DNA of 64,000 nt from Letharia columbiana (taxonomy: Eukaryota > Ascomycota > Lecanoromycetes > Lecanorales > Parmeliaceae): assembly GCF_014066305.1 (NCBI RefSeq), contig NW_023501054.1:1-64000 (forward strand), written 5' to 3'. The notes under the pieces are model-generated. The model saw nothing but the letters and a program-made list of their open reading frames with translations, did no database searches and was not told where the DNA came from. Both the position numbers and the translations under genes were made by a program. Every line of letters starts with the position of its first letter. Position 1 is the stretch's first letter. Below, piece after piece: positions 50,949-64,000 of the stretch.

Positions 50949-52350
50949 CTTCTTATATACTCGATAAATAATTATACTTAGATTTAAATCGAGTAATATT
51001 ACTCTTATTTATATAAATATCTAAAAAATTAAATATTTTATAAGTTCGTTATATATAATAATAATATTATTATTCTATCTTTAATATAAGCGAAAATAAC
51101 TAGAGTTTTTAAGTTTAAGAATTTCAATTTATTAATAGCTAATAACTTCGCTAAAAGTCTTATTATCGCTAATATAGTAAATATTTATATTATTAAATAT
51201 AATTTTTTTAATATATTTTCTTCTATACTTAAAGAGAATCTTTCGAAAGAATTTAAATTATAGCGCGTTAAATTCGCGATTTAATATAAGATATAATAAT
51301 AAGTAATTAAAAATAACTACGATATAAGCTATTTAAATATCTTCGTTATATTATCTATATAATCTATCGCCTTTATTAAATCGCGATTAAAAGAATTTCT
51401 TAATATAAGTTATTTAAGTTTAAGATTAAGAGCTTAAAGTAAGATTAAAATATCGAAGACGGCGAGTTAATTTAGATTTAAGTATTATAAAAGAATAAGT
51501 TAAATATCGTTATCTCGACTTCTATATTTAAGATATATTATAATATTCTTTAAATAAGATATTAAGAGAAACATTTATTTATATATAATCGCCTTTATAC
51601 TTTATCTTAAAAGCTTTTAAATAATAATAAATTAGATTAATTAGAGTATTTCTAATATAGTTTAAATCGCGTTATATAATATTATATTAGAATTAAATAA
51701 TTATAGCTTTTATTTAATAGATTAAAGAATATAACTTTATTAATTAACGCGTTTTAATAAACGCTATTTAATTATAATTACTTAGCTTAATATATATTAA
51801 ATATTTAAGAATAAGATAGATATTTAATACGTAGATATTTATATCTTAAAAGAATATTATATTAAATATCGATAAGATTAAACTTACGCCTCTATATATA
51901 GTTAAATATATATTAAAATTAAATAAGATTTAGTCGAGAAGAACTCGAATATACTTTATATTATTTTCGAGAATTAAAAAGCTTATTATACTCTTAATTA
52001 TAAGAGAAGAAATATAATTAAATATCTTCTAATAATAATAAAGATAAATTATATTTAATTAAGATCTTAGCTATATTAATATCTTAAAAATAATAAAATT
52101 ATATATCTTATCTTCGCTAAATTTAAGAATATTATTTAATAATAATTTATAACGTTATATTTTTCTAGAATTATTAATTATATATTATAAAATAAGAGCG
52201 AAAACTACTAGCGTAGAATATATAAAAATATATATTATCGCTAGATAGCGATTATAGCTATTTTAAATCTCAAGATATTAAAAGATATAGCGCGATTATT
52301 ATTAAATATTAGATCTTAATTAATTAAGATTTAATAGAAGATTAAATAAT
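50949..52350 (+). pseudogene. Copy B counterpart of paralog 1
   Basis: It aligns with 6240-7640 (6405 with 51114). It is more decayed: the acidic and Gln-rich stretches that are still readable in copy A have lost more C and G here. Same phase over the parts I compared. Product unknown. Confidence 0.5.
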
Positions 52351-54256
52351 ATAATTAAGATCTTTAGCGTTATAATATAAAGTAGACTTAATATACTTTC
52401 TAATCGTTAATAGTAATTATTCTTTTCTAATTATAGAAATTAAAAAACTTTAATAGAATTCGAGTTATTTTTCGCTATTAATTATTTATAGAGTTATTAT
52501 TAACTTAATAATAATTAAGCGCGCGAATTAGTTAAATCGCGAGTACTTATATTTAAAAAGCGTACTTTATTCTTAATTCTTTTAATATTATATATTATTT
52601 ATTAAAAGAATTATAAATATATATACTTTAAAGAGCTTTATAATTATATTATCTAAGTATATCGCTAAAAAGATAATAATAGATATTAATAAAGATTTAA
52701 TAAAGATAAATAAGAATTTAATAAAGATAAATAAGATTAAACTTAATAACGTAGATTTAATTATAACGTTATACTCTTAGAAGATAAAGATATATTAATT
52801 CTCGCTATTTACTTATAAATAAGAATATAAATTAAGATAAAATTTTATATAAACGCGATTATTAGCTATAACTAAAGATATACTAGCTTAAAGATCTATA
52901 GATAAAAACTCGTATTAATAATATCTTTCTAATATTTATTAATAATCTAAAAGTTTTTATTTAAGATTAATCTAATTTTAATTAAAGTAATTTAATTTAA
53001 TTATTAATATCTATATAGCGAAGAATAATATATTTAAAAGTAAAACGCTTAACGATTAATTAATAAAGTCGACGTCTTCTTTATTTATTAAAAAACTTAA
53101 TAAATTAAAGAGATTTATCTTTATTAAGAGACTATAGACTACTTATTAATATCTTATATACTTCTTTAAAAGATATTTATTAACGCTATTAATAAGTCTT
53201 ATAATAAATAAAGAGAAGAAGATTAAAAAAGCGGCGATAGATAAAACTACGAAAAAGATTTAAGATAGATTAAACTTATTCTATAATATTAAATTATAAA
53301 TATATTAATAAAAGCGTAATAATCGTAATTAAGAGTATTAATAATAACTTTCTTTAAGTAAATAATAGCTTTAATAAGCGTAATAAGAGAAAGAATAAGA
53401 AACTCGATAAGAAGATATTAAAAAATTATAAGATAAATATATATAGATAAAAATTAAGAGAGTAAAGTCTTATTTAATAATAAGAGATTATAATTTTAAT
53501 CTAGTAATATTATATAATAGAGTTAAATATATTACTTTAAGAAACTATCTAATAATAAAGAGTTATTATAATATTTATATAATAATATATAATATATAAA
53601 TAAATATTATTAAAATTCTAATATCTAATCTTTTTTATATTTATAATATACGCTTAATCTAATAAACTTCTTAACTTACTTCGCTTATAGACGAGTTATT
53701 ATAATATTTATACTATAATATATAATATATAAATAAATATTATCAAAATTCTTAATATCTAATCTTTTTTATATTTATAATATACGCTTAACTTAATAAA
53801 CTTCTTAACTTACTCCGCTTATAAATAAAGTAAATAAATTAGATTTTAGCGCGTAAAGTATAGATCTAATAGATTATAGTCGCGACGATTATTCGCTTTA
53901 TCTAAAAGCGTATCTTTATTATAAAGATAGCGTCTATACTTTCTCTAAACTTATTATAGATTTATATATTATTCTTCGCTATATCTTTAATAGAGTATAA
54001 AGTAATTAGCGTTTATATATCAAATAAGTTTAATTTAGCGATAGTTAATAATTCTCTTACTTATAAATTAAGATTATAAAACAAAAATAATTAGATTATC
54101 GAGAATCTCTATTTTAATTTACGCGCTAATCTACTTTAATTTATAGCTTATAATTAAAAATAATAATAATTAATTTAATATAAAGATAAGTAATATTAAT
54201 CGCTATAAATAATCTTTATACTTTAATTATTTAAGATTATCGAGATTATTTAATAT

Positions 54257-55450
54257 CTTTATCTTAAAGAAAAGATTTATTTAATTCTTTTAGACTTAGA
54301 CTTTAACGCGTTTCGCGTTATTATCGATTTTAAAGCTAATATAATAAACTTAAAAGAGCGAATTATTATTATAAGTTTTTACGATATAATCGAGATATTA
54401 ATAATTACTCTTCTACGTCTAGAATACGCTATAATATTCTTTAAAAAGAAGATAAAGAATATAATCGTAGAGAAGGAAACCGTCTTTACGCTTATTCGAA
54501 GTTATATATAAATAATTATAAATTAATCTAATAAGAGCGTCTCTAATCTTATTTAGATTATATTATATTAGATCTTATTAAGAATAAATAATAATCGCTC
54601 TTATTTAGAACGTTAAGTACTTATTATTAAATAGATTTCTCTTCTCTATCGACGATATCTAGTTATATTTATTTATATTAATATATATTAGATATTTAAG
54701 TATAAGATAGACGTCTATAATATAAATATTATTTCTTTAAGAAAGTAGAATATCTAATTTAAACTCTAAATACCTCGACTTTTAAAGAGAGACTAAAGAT
54801 TTATATTAAGTATACTTTTATATTTATAAGCGTTTAGATTAAAAGATAGATTAGAGTATCTTTATATAGACTATTAAGTCTTATATTCTTATTAACGACT
54901 TTAATATAATTATATATATTTATAAGATAGCTTTAATAGCGTTATTAAAAGTATAAGAGATAGTTTATAATTAACTAAGGCGTTAGCTATATAAATATCT
55001 TAAAGATAATAAAATTATATATCTTATCTTCGTTAAGCTCGAGGATATTATTCGATAATAGTTAATAATATTTAAATTTTCTAAAATTATTTATTAGTTA
55101 TAAATTATAGATTAAGAGCTAATACTATAGATATAGATATATAATTATATATATTATCGCTAGATAATAATTAAAGTTATTTTAAATCTCGAGATATAAA
55201 AAGATATAGCGCTTATAACGCTTATAGTATAAATTAATAAAAATTAAATCTCAATTAATTAAGAGTTAAAGGCGAGTAAACTTATAGTAAAATTATTCTT
55301 TAAATATTAAATATATTTAAATAGATATAAAGAAAGTCTAAAGAGCGAGTAATTAGCGAAAAAAGTACGCTTTATAAATCTTAGTAATAAATATTTCTTA
55401 ATTTATAATATCGCGAAAGCTAATTTAAAATAAACTTCGCGTTATTAATT
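54257..55450 (+). pseudogene. Copy B counterpart of paralog 2, not interrupted
   Basis: It aligns with 9545-10258 and 11200-11700. The frame passes straight through the empty insertion site at 54972, with TAA/TAG at Gln/Trp-like positions on both sides. This shows the ancestral arrangement before the 939-bp element entered copy A. Product unknown. Confidence 0.55.
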
Positions 55451-55711
55451 AATTAGATAATACGCTAGTAAGAAATCTAAGCTAGTTTAAAGATAGCTCG
55501 ATAATATAAGATAATATAATTATCATATAATTATTAGAATAATAAAACTTTATAAGACTTTCGAATATAATAATATATTTTTATTCGAGATCGATTCTTA
55601 TAATAATTTAATATATATATAATTTAAGATATAGATACGCCTTATAAAGTATTTATATCTATATTTATCGCTAATCTATTTTTACTATTATCTCTTAACT
55701 CTTAATAGATT

Positions 55712-55939
55712 CTATATCTCTTTTACGCTAACTTTATTATCTCTATTTAAATCTATATTAATCTCTAAGTCTTTTATAATAATTAATTAATCATCGATAC
55801 TCTCTACTTTATATTTATCGAGATCTTTATTAGATCTTAATATTCTCTTTAAATTAGAATCGCGATTAAAAGTCTTATCTCGAAGAATCTCTTTAACTTC
55901 TTTATCTATAATTACGATTAGATTAGATAAAGATTTTAT
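55712..55939 (-). pseudogene. Copy B counterpart of the 75-codon relic
   Basis: It aligns base for base in length with 11937-12164. The initiator reads ATA instead of ATG, a TAA interrupts the frame about two thirds along, and most other differences are G/A or C/T. It is non-functional by inspection, and useful as the pair that shows the frame was once coding. Confidence 0.5.
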
Positions 55940-57441
55940 ATTTATAATAACTATCTATCTTAATTAAGCTATTAATAATAATATTAAAATAAATAAATAA
56001 GTTATTTATATTATTCGAAATTTAATTATTTATCTAAGAACTTATATAGAAGAGTAATTAATTAAAGAAGAATATATTAGCGAATAAGATTATTAGCTTA
56101 TAATATACTAGCTAATCTAAAATAAAAGAGAATCATCTAAAAAGCGAATAATACTCTCTCGAGATATATTATTTATTATAAAGATTAAACTACTATAGAT
56201 AAGTAGATAGCGAGAATTATAAAGTAAAACTATTCTAGCGAAATTATTATTCTTATATACTTTATTTATTTATTTATTCTAGATAACGCGAAAGATTTTA
56301 TATCTTACTTTTTAGAGCGTTTTATAATATTTATAGCGAATACTAAGTAATATATAAGAAAAATAATAATTACTCGTTAATATCTTATTAGTATTAATTT
56401 TTAGCGATATTCGCTAATCTTAATTATTTTAAATCTTATCTATAAGCTATTATATATTATTATCTTAGATATTAAATTCTTATATTAATTAACGCTAAAG
56501 AAAGTATATTTAAAGATTAGCTAGCGAGGTCTAACGATATTCTTTATACTATCTATTACTCTTATATCTCGATATCTATTAAGATTAACTACAATTATAT
56601 TAAATAAAAGTAATTTAATTATAATAGATAAGTTTAAAATTAAGATCTCTCTCTCGAGAAAGTCTATAGCTTAATAGATATTCTTATTTTTAAAATAGAT
56701 CGCTCGCGAAGATAAACTTAATAGAGAGTATAATATATAAGATAATTACGTTATTAAAGTTAATTAAGATCTATCATGAGACTATAAAAAATAATAAGTA
56801 TAATCTAGACTTTATTGTCATTATTAATTTTAGCTTTTAATTATTTAATATATCTCGCGATATAAATAAACTCGATAGAGATATAATTAAGAATTTTATT
56901 ATTTTAAAAGATTATTATAATAGAGAAAGCTAATTTATATAAGATAAACTTTTTATAAGATTTAAATAATTAAGAGTAGTTATAATAATAATAAACTCTT
57001 CTATTAACATTAAAGAAGAACTTATAGAATTTCTTAAATATCTTCTTTATAATATAGTAAATTATAATATAGTAAATCGTAATATAGTAAATTATAAATC
57101 TATAGCGAAAAAGAGAAATAAGAGATAAAAGATAAAGAATCTATTCTTTAATCGAGTTCGGGTATATTAGAAATAGAGTAAAAATAATATAATCTTAATC
57201 GCTATAATAGATCGATAGAGAGTCTATAGCGCGAGAGATATAGAAGCTATATTTAGAAATAATTAATTAAGAAAAAGAATATAAATAAATAAAGAAAAAG
57301 TTAATTACTCGAAGGCGAAGATAAAGATAAAATAACAAATATATCGACGAAGACGATCGACTTAATTAATAATTAAATTATATATTTCTATTAAATATTT
57401 AAAAGATTAGACGTTAGTCGACTATATAATCTAATAAAGAC

Positions 57442-58460
57442 AAATTTAATTATATCTAAAGAAGAAAAGAATATTAAAGTATTATTTATTAATAATATAG
57501 CTTTTATTAAAGAGTTAATAGCGATTATTAAAGAAGTAAATTAAGTCTCTATAGTAATAATATTAAACGCGTATTAAGAAATTAAATACTATCTTTAAGC
57601 GATATCTATTTAATATAAAGTAATATTAGAAATATAAGAAGACGTTATAAGATATCGAAATTCTCGATTTTAATATATATAAGCGAATATAAGTCTTAAG
57701 ATCTAACAATCTCTTAAGAATATAGAGATTATAACTCTTATTAAAGTCTATTATCTTTATATAATATAAGACTTTAATATTCAAGTAAACGACGATAAAA
57801 GAGAAAGATATTATTAATAACGATTTACGTCGAGCTTAAAATAAGTTATAGAACTCGATTACGATAAATAAGATCTATTTTATCTTATAGAATATATTTA
57901 CATCTAATATCTTTATTCTCTTATTAAAGTAAATTTCTAACTAATAGATATCTTTTCTATAGACTTCTATAAATCTATCTTTTTATTATCTATACTAAAA
58001 TATAATAATAGCTTTTAAAGCTTCAATATAATTAAAAATAAGTCTTATAAAGATAACGTATCGTATTATCTTTAGTATTTTAGAGATTATAATATTATAT
58101 TATAATATTCTTAAGCTTATATTAAATCTCTTAATCGAAGATTAAGATATTTAATTTTTAAAGATAAAGATCTCAAAGCGTAGTTCGACTAAGCTTATTA
58201 TAATTAATTATATTAATAAAGATCGAGCTAATTATAAATATAGATATTAAGAATATTAAAAGCGGAGATTAGCGGCGAATTTAAGAGATTAAGAAGAATA
58301 TAGATATTATTATATAGAGGCTACTAAATCTAATATCGCTAGATAATAATATTATATCTTTAATCTTAAAGATTTAATTATTAAATCGAGATAATATAGA
58401 TATTACTTTTAATAAGAGTAAAGAAGAAGAGTTATTTTATTTCTCGACTATATTTCGATT
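57442..58460 (+). pseudogene. Copy B counterpart of the 13660-14680 frame
   Basis: It aligns with 13660-14680 with an offset near 43.78 kb. A one-base length difference near 57440 changes phase relative to copy A. The basic Arg/Lys/Tyr segment near the end is still recognisable. Confidence 0.5.
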
Positions 58461-59228
58461 ATAGAGAGTAATAAATAATATTTATATAAGATTTATAATC
58501 GTAAAAGATTATTAAATAGAAGACTAATAATATATATATATCTTAAAAATACTTTCTATATATTTTTCGCTTTACTTTTTACTTATATACTTTAGATTAA
58601 AACTATTTAAGATAAGAGAAAATCGATATAAGAGATAACTTAGTACTCGTAAATAGTTACGATTATATAGAAATAACGTATATATAAGTAGATATATAGA
58701 TATATAGATATATAGATATATAATTAAGATATATTTAATATAAGAGTAGCTAAGATCTTTCTAAATATATAAATAATCTAGAAAAACTCTTTTAGCGCTA
58801 GAAAAACTCTTAATATCTAAGCGATATACTCTTAAAGTAAAAATAAAGCTATATATAGAATATATAGATATAAATAAAAGAGAGAATAATAATATAGCTC
58901 TAAAAGAGAATAATTTAAATAAAGAGTTTACTATTAATATAGTAGCTATATAAATAATACTCGCTATAATTATCTATATTCTTACTATTATATATCGTAT
59001 AATAATAAAACAATTAATTAAATAATTACGAACGCTATAAGTCTTAGAATAAACTTACTAATCTATAGTTTTTATAGTTTCTATTATTACGAATAATAGA
59101 ACATATAATATAAAAGAATAAATGAGAAATTATATAAGACTTAATTATATAAGAAATACGCTATACTTAATATAGAGATTACTCTTAACGCGAAGGCTAC
59201 TCTTAACGCGAATCGATTTTATATCTAA

Positions 59229-62200
59229 ATTCTAAAACTTTAAAGTATAGCGTATTTCTTATATAATTATAATATATAAATTATAGATAAGATTAAGTAC
59301 TTTTTCTATATTCGCGTATATATCTTATAGGAGAGTATATATATAGTAATATATTACGATATATATATTCGCTCTTTTAATTTATCTTCATAGCTAATTA
59401 ATAATATATTTTAGATAATATATATTTATTTAATAATCTTATTTCTCGAGAATATTTATATATTCTTTATATATCTTTCAAGTTTAAAGTTCTTCTAATA
59501 TTCGCTATTTACGTCTCGCTATATATTATAAAACTTTAATACTACTCTTAAATTATAAAGATATATTCTTTTTCTAAAAGATATAATAAAGATTTTATAA
59601 TACGTTATTAATATTCTAAAGTTAATTTAAGATATTAATATAATTAATAATCTATAGCGTAGATTAATATTAGATAAAATATAGAAAGTTTATAAATTAT
59701 ATCTAACGACTTAAGCTATAAAGCTACGTTTAAATATATTAATCTTCGCTTAATAGACTTTTACGATAGCGTTAATAGCGATATTAATTTTATTAATATT
59801 ATTAAGACAATTAATTAACTAATAAATTTAATATATAGATATTAATAATAATAACGAATTCGCGATATTCGATAAAACGTTTATAATATTCGCTATAATA
59901 TATAAAATATTATTAATAAAAGCGTTCAATAAGACTATATAAATCGAGTTATAATAGATATATTATTAATAATTAGCTTAATCGCGAAGAATATAAGATT
60001 TTTATTTAAAATATATTAGAAAATAAGATTAATTTATTAGATCTTATAAGATTAAGAATTAGATCTAGCGCCTTAATATTATACTAGATAATTATTTATT
60101 ATTATTCTTAATTTACTCTTTATATCTTAAAAAATTTATATCTAAATATTATTATAAGTATAGCTTTCTCTTAAAGAAATTTAGTAGATAATATTATAAA
60201 TTAGATTATTATTAGATATTTATAATCTTTAATTCTTTAATATAAATAGTATTATTCGCGCGACGATAGAATATATATATAATCTTTTTTAATTACTTAT
60301 AAATATTAATATCTAAAAAAGTTAATAATAGATATAAGTTAGAATATAAAATTTTAATCACTAGCTAATATTATAATAAGAGACTTTTCGCGTAATATAA
60401 ATAAGTATAAAATTATAAGAGAGAGAAGAATATAAAGAAAGAGAGTAATAATAGAGATAGAGTAGATAAATAATAAGATATTTATTAATTACTTCATTAG
60501 CGTAGAAGTTATTAATAAATTTAAGATATCTTTAAAGATTCTTAAATATCTTATAAATAAGATAAAGTATTAGAGCGAGCAATTAAGATATAAAAGTAGC
60601 GAGAAGTAGAAGAAGAAATAATATAAAAAGACTACGAGTTTATTAATTAATAAGAGTATATAGATAATATAAAGAGAGAGAAGAATATATAAGATATAAA
60701 GGGGAGGGGGATAATAATAAGAACTCGAATTTTTATAAGAATAAGAAGAAGAATAAAGCTTTTTAGTAGATCGCTCGAAAGCTAGTATCTCGACATATCG
60801 ATAAGAGAAAATAAGTATTTCTCTCGAGTAGCGAGATATTCTTAAAAGAGTTATTTAAAAAGAAGACTTATATAAATAGCTTTACGCTTTTAATTAAAGT
60901 TATAAGCGTCATAAGTAATATAATAAAATTATCTTATAGTAAATTAGAGGCTAATTTTTTTATAATTATTTATTATTATATAAATCTAGACTAATTATAA
61001 TTATAGAGAATTTATAAAAATAATTATCTTATTCTATTACGTATTATAAAGTTAAGTTAAATATATCATATATAATAATAAAATTATTTTATATAGTTTA
61101 TATAAAAAGTAAATAAGCGAGACTAATTATCAAATAAGAGTTATCTATTATTCTTTAATTTATATTAATCTTAATTATAGAGAAGCTTTTTAAGAAGATA
61201 ATATAAATAAAAGAGCTATAGAAGTATAAGTTAGATAAATAATAGATAAAAGATCTATAAGCTAAGCTATAGAATAGATAAGATAATAAATCTTATAATA
61301 TATAATAGTCGATAGAATATAGTCTACATAGAATATATATAATTAAACTCTTATTTCTATAACTTATATTATTAAGCGACTTTATTATATATTCTAAATA
61401 ATTAAAATAATAAGCGCTATTAATAGAACGCGATTTTATTAGAATATATATTAAGCTCTCTATCATTAATATTAATCTATATAATACTCTAATTAATAAT
61501 ATAATATTATAATAATAATTAATAAATTAAATTAGAGACGCTATTAAAGATTTTAATATTTATCTTTATATAGAGAGATCTAATATACGCTAGCTTACTA
61601 TTAATAATACTTATATATTATTACTACGCGTATTAAACTTAATCTTAAAAGAGTTTATAATAAAGATAAATATATTTTAAAGCGAAGTAGATTATATCTA
61701 AATATTTAAATAGAATAATAAATATCGATATCTAATTCTAGTTATAAATTTATTTTTAATTATAATCTTAGCTCTATATAGATCTAAAAGAGCTTATAAA
61801 TAGATAATCGCTTTAAAGATAATTTAGTAAGAAGATTAATATATTCCACGCGCGAATATATATATATTTATAAATATTTAAAGAGATTATAAGCTCGACG
61901 ACTTAAATATAAATAATAATTAATTATAGTTATTTATAGATTAATATAGTTAATAAATAGTACTTAATTTATATAAAAGCGAATAAAAAGCGTAATTAAA
62001 GTATTAAGATCATTTAATAGAGTTTAATAACTCTATAAATACGTTAAGAATAGAAATTATATATCTATATAGCGAGATTTAATAGCGCTAAAGCTAATAT
62101 ATTATATAGAGTCTTTTATAAATTAAGAATAAGCTAGATAATTAGATTACTTCTTTAATTAAAAGAGAGATAAATAATAATATTAAAAGGCGATCGACGT

Positions 62201-62411
62201 TACTTATAGATATAAGTTATTATTATTATTTATTTATTAATCTTACTAACTAATATTAAAAAGAGAATATTAAGTTTATATATAAGTTTTAATATATAAT
62301 TAAATATAAATCATAGTTATCTATCGTAGATATAGATATTTATTATTATTTAATTATCGACTTTACTAACTAATATTAATAATAGAATTTTAAGTTTATA
62401 TATAAGATATA
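59229..62411 (+). pseudogene. Copy B counterpart of the very long inactivated gene
   Basis: It aligns with 15430-18600 (15895 with 59694; 18591 with 62402). It carries one extra base near 60456 compared with copy A, close to where copy A changes phase. RIP stops are more frequent than in copy A. Product unknown. Confidence 0.5.
60755..60994 (+). pseudogene. Copy B fragment of the long inactivated gene (checked in phase)
   Basis: Eighty codons (to the TAA at 60992) align one to one with 16949-17188. There are no indels, and most differences are RIP-type or conservative. Both copies share a lysine-rich stretch followed by an Asn-Ser-Thr-Leu-Leu-like segment. This is the clearest direct check that the frame at 15430-18600 was translated before decay. 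It is part of the larger copy B relic at about 59229-62411. Confidence 0.6.
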
Positions 62412-62542
62412 GAGTATAATAAAGTATAGTCTTCTTCTATCTAATACGAAGATAAGAGCTTTATATAAATTATTAATATATTTAACTAAGATATCTAGCG
62501 TTAATATATTTATATCAAATAAATACTTAATAGAAAAAAGAG

Positions 62543-62990
62543 TTAATCTTTTTTAAATATATTTTTAATTAAGATAGCGAAGTTAATAAACGCGAAGAGA
62601 AAATAGTTAATAGAGTCTAGCGATAAGATAATAATAAAGAATTAAAAGTAATATTAACGCTTTTTAAATATATCTTTAATTAAAATAGCGAAGTTAATAA
62701 ACGCGAAGAGAAAATAATTAATAGAGTTTAGTAATAAGATAATAATAGCGAAGAGTTAAAAGTAATATTAACGCTTTTTAAATATATCTTTAATTAAAAT
62801 AGCGAAGTTAATAAACGCGAAGAGAAAATAGTTAATAGAGTCTAATAATAAAATAATAGCGAAGAGTTAAAAGTAATATTAACGCTTTTTAAATATATAT
62901 CTTTAATCAAAATAGCGAAGTTAATAAACGCGAAGAGAAAATAGTTAATAGAGTCTAGCGATAGAATAATAGCGAAGAGTTAAAAGTAAT
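62543..62990 (+). repeat. Tandem 111-bp-type repeat, about four units (copy B)
   Basis: This is the counterpart of 18735-19175. Some units differ by a few bases from 111 (extra AGC or AT near 62750 and 62900), so the codon period is no longer exact. The AACGCGAAGAGAAAATA core is well kept. Confidence 0.8.
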
Positions 62991-63486
62991 ATATTATAAG
63001 AATAACTAATAGATAATAGATAGAGTCGAAAGAGAGTTAAAAGATAGAAAGAGATTTAAATATAATATTACGCTCTTAATTAAAGTATAAAAATATTACG
63101 CGTAAGATAATAGATTTATCTTTATATATATAATAAACTAGTTCTTAAATATAGACTATCTATATATATAAGATTCTATATAAATTCGCTATTATAGAGT
63201 ATATAGAAGAGTCTATAAATCGTAAATTAATTAGAAATTTAAAAGTATATATTACTAGTATTAGATCTTAATTAATTAAGATTTATTTAATAACGCTAAT
63301 AAGACGTAATTAAAAGTATAAACTATCGATTTATAGATAAAAGTATACTTCTCTCTATTATAAGATTATTAGATTATTAAATCTTATTTAATTAAGATTA
63401 TTATTTTCGCTTATAATAGTATAATCTTTATTTCTTTATTTTCTAATCTAATTTAATACTCTTATTCTTATTCGCTTTATTTAACT

Positions 63487-63640
63487 ACTTATTCTCTATT
63501 TATATTCTCTCTTATTTATATTCTCTCTTATTTATATTCTCTCTATTTGTATTCTCTATTTGTATTCTCTCTTATTTATATTCTCTCTTATTTATATTCT
63601 TCTTATTTATATTCTCTCTATTTATATTCTCTTTATTTCT
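63487..63640 (+). repeat. Pyrimidine-rich 15/16-bp tandem repeat (copy B)
   Basis: About ten units of ATTCTCTCT(T)ATTTAT make up this array. It is the decayed counterpart of 19684-19810. The mix of 15- and 16-bp units shows slippage-type length change after the duplication. Confidence 0.8.
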
Positions 63641-64000
63641 CTATCTTACTTTTAATAATATCGCTCACTTTAAGAAATACTTAATTTAGAGATTATAGAA
63701 CTAATAATTTAAAGAAAGTAAAAAGCTTCTTAAGAGTTATATTCTTTAGATTCGTTATATTAATCTTTATAAGAGAAATCTAAGATACTATATCGCGCTT
63801 TAATATCTCTATAATATATATATTAACTATTATAAGAAAAATCTTTATATTTTTAATTACTATTAATTAGCGAGTAATTAAATTTATATAAATTCTCTAA
63901 CTATACGCTTTTAAGTAGCTAGAGAAATATTAATATAATATCTAAATAATTATTTAAGTTTCTTATATTTATAAAAAGAGAGAACTCGAAGAAAGAAGAA

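Larger units (their letters stand above)
44680..64000 (+). repeat. Copy B of the large RIP-mutated duplicated segment
   Basis: This is the direct-orientation partner of 1-20165, with the same order of internal repeats and decayed frames. It is generally more AT-rich than copy A, with many copy A C or G positions reading T or A here. It lacks the 939-bp insertion: the sequence at 54964-54981 is the uninterrupted target. The homology reaches the right edge of the window, and its left limit cannot be set because copy A is cut at position 1. Two direct copies about 44 kb apart could recombine and delete the intervening 24.5 kb; that is inference only. Confidence 0.93.

Overview
The window reads as heterochromatic, gene-poor DNA from a filamentous ascomycete (Pezizomycotina-type). 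It is very AT-rich throughout. CpA and TpG are almost absent from long stretches, while CpG, CpT, GpA and TpA remain. That is the pattern left by repeat-induced point mutation (RIP, C to T at CpA on either strand). Longer open frames that start with ATG occur only in simple-sequence arrays, apart from two short relics of 75 and 62 codons. I see no intact protein-coding gene, rRNA, CRISPR array or bacterial-type operon.

Layout. Positions 1-20165 (copy A) and 44680-64000 (copy B) are two direct copies of one duplicated segment. Both run off the window, so its true length is unknown but exceeds about 19 kb. The copies align nearly end to end and differ mostly by C/T and G/A changes. Copy B is usually the more decayed. 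Ignoring TAA/TAG stops, several long plus-strand reading frames can still be followed through copy A: about 230-840, 6240-7640, 9545-11700, 13660-14680 and 15430-18600. These look like several genes killed by RIP rather than a simple transposon. The second and third are related to each other. I could not assign any of them to a known family.

Copy A alone carries a 939-bp insertion (10261-11199) of normal base composition. It has a TA target duplication, long diverged inverted ends, and arrays of a 15-bp unit in opposite orientation in its two arms: a foldback/MITE-like element. Copy B keeps the empty site, so the insertion came after the duplication and probably after RIP.

Between the copies (20166-44679) lie: decayed tandem modules holding three versions of a 62-codon frame (21660-25570); an array of about 18 units of 34 bp (26345-26950); a homogeneous satellite of about ten 314-bp units (27165-30245); a repeat family with tRNA 3'-half-like sequences and adjacent hairpins (30600-35800); a small unmutated island with a NotI palindrome (about 36110-36420); nearly pure A/T sequence; two arrays of a degenerate 18-bp unit (37371-40375, 40781-41580); and a strand-asymmetric minisatellite that has C but almost no G (42131-42925).

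No genes here appear to work together now. The window is best read as a record of duplication, RIP, satellite amplification and one later transposition.
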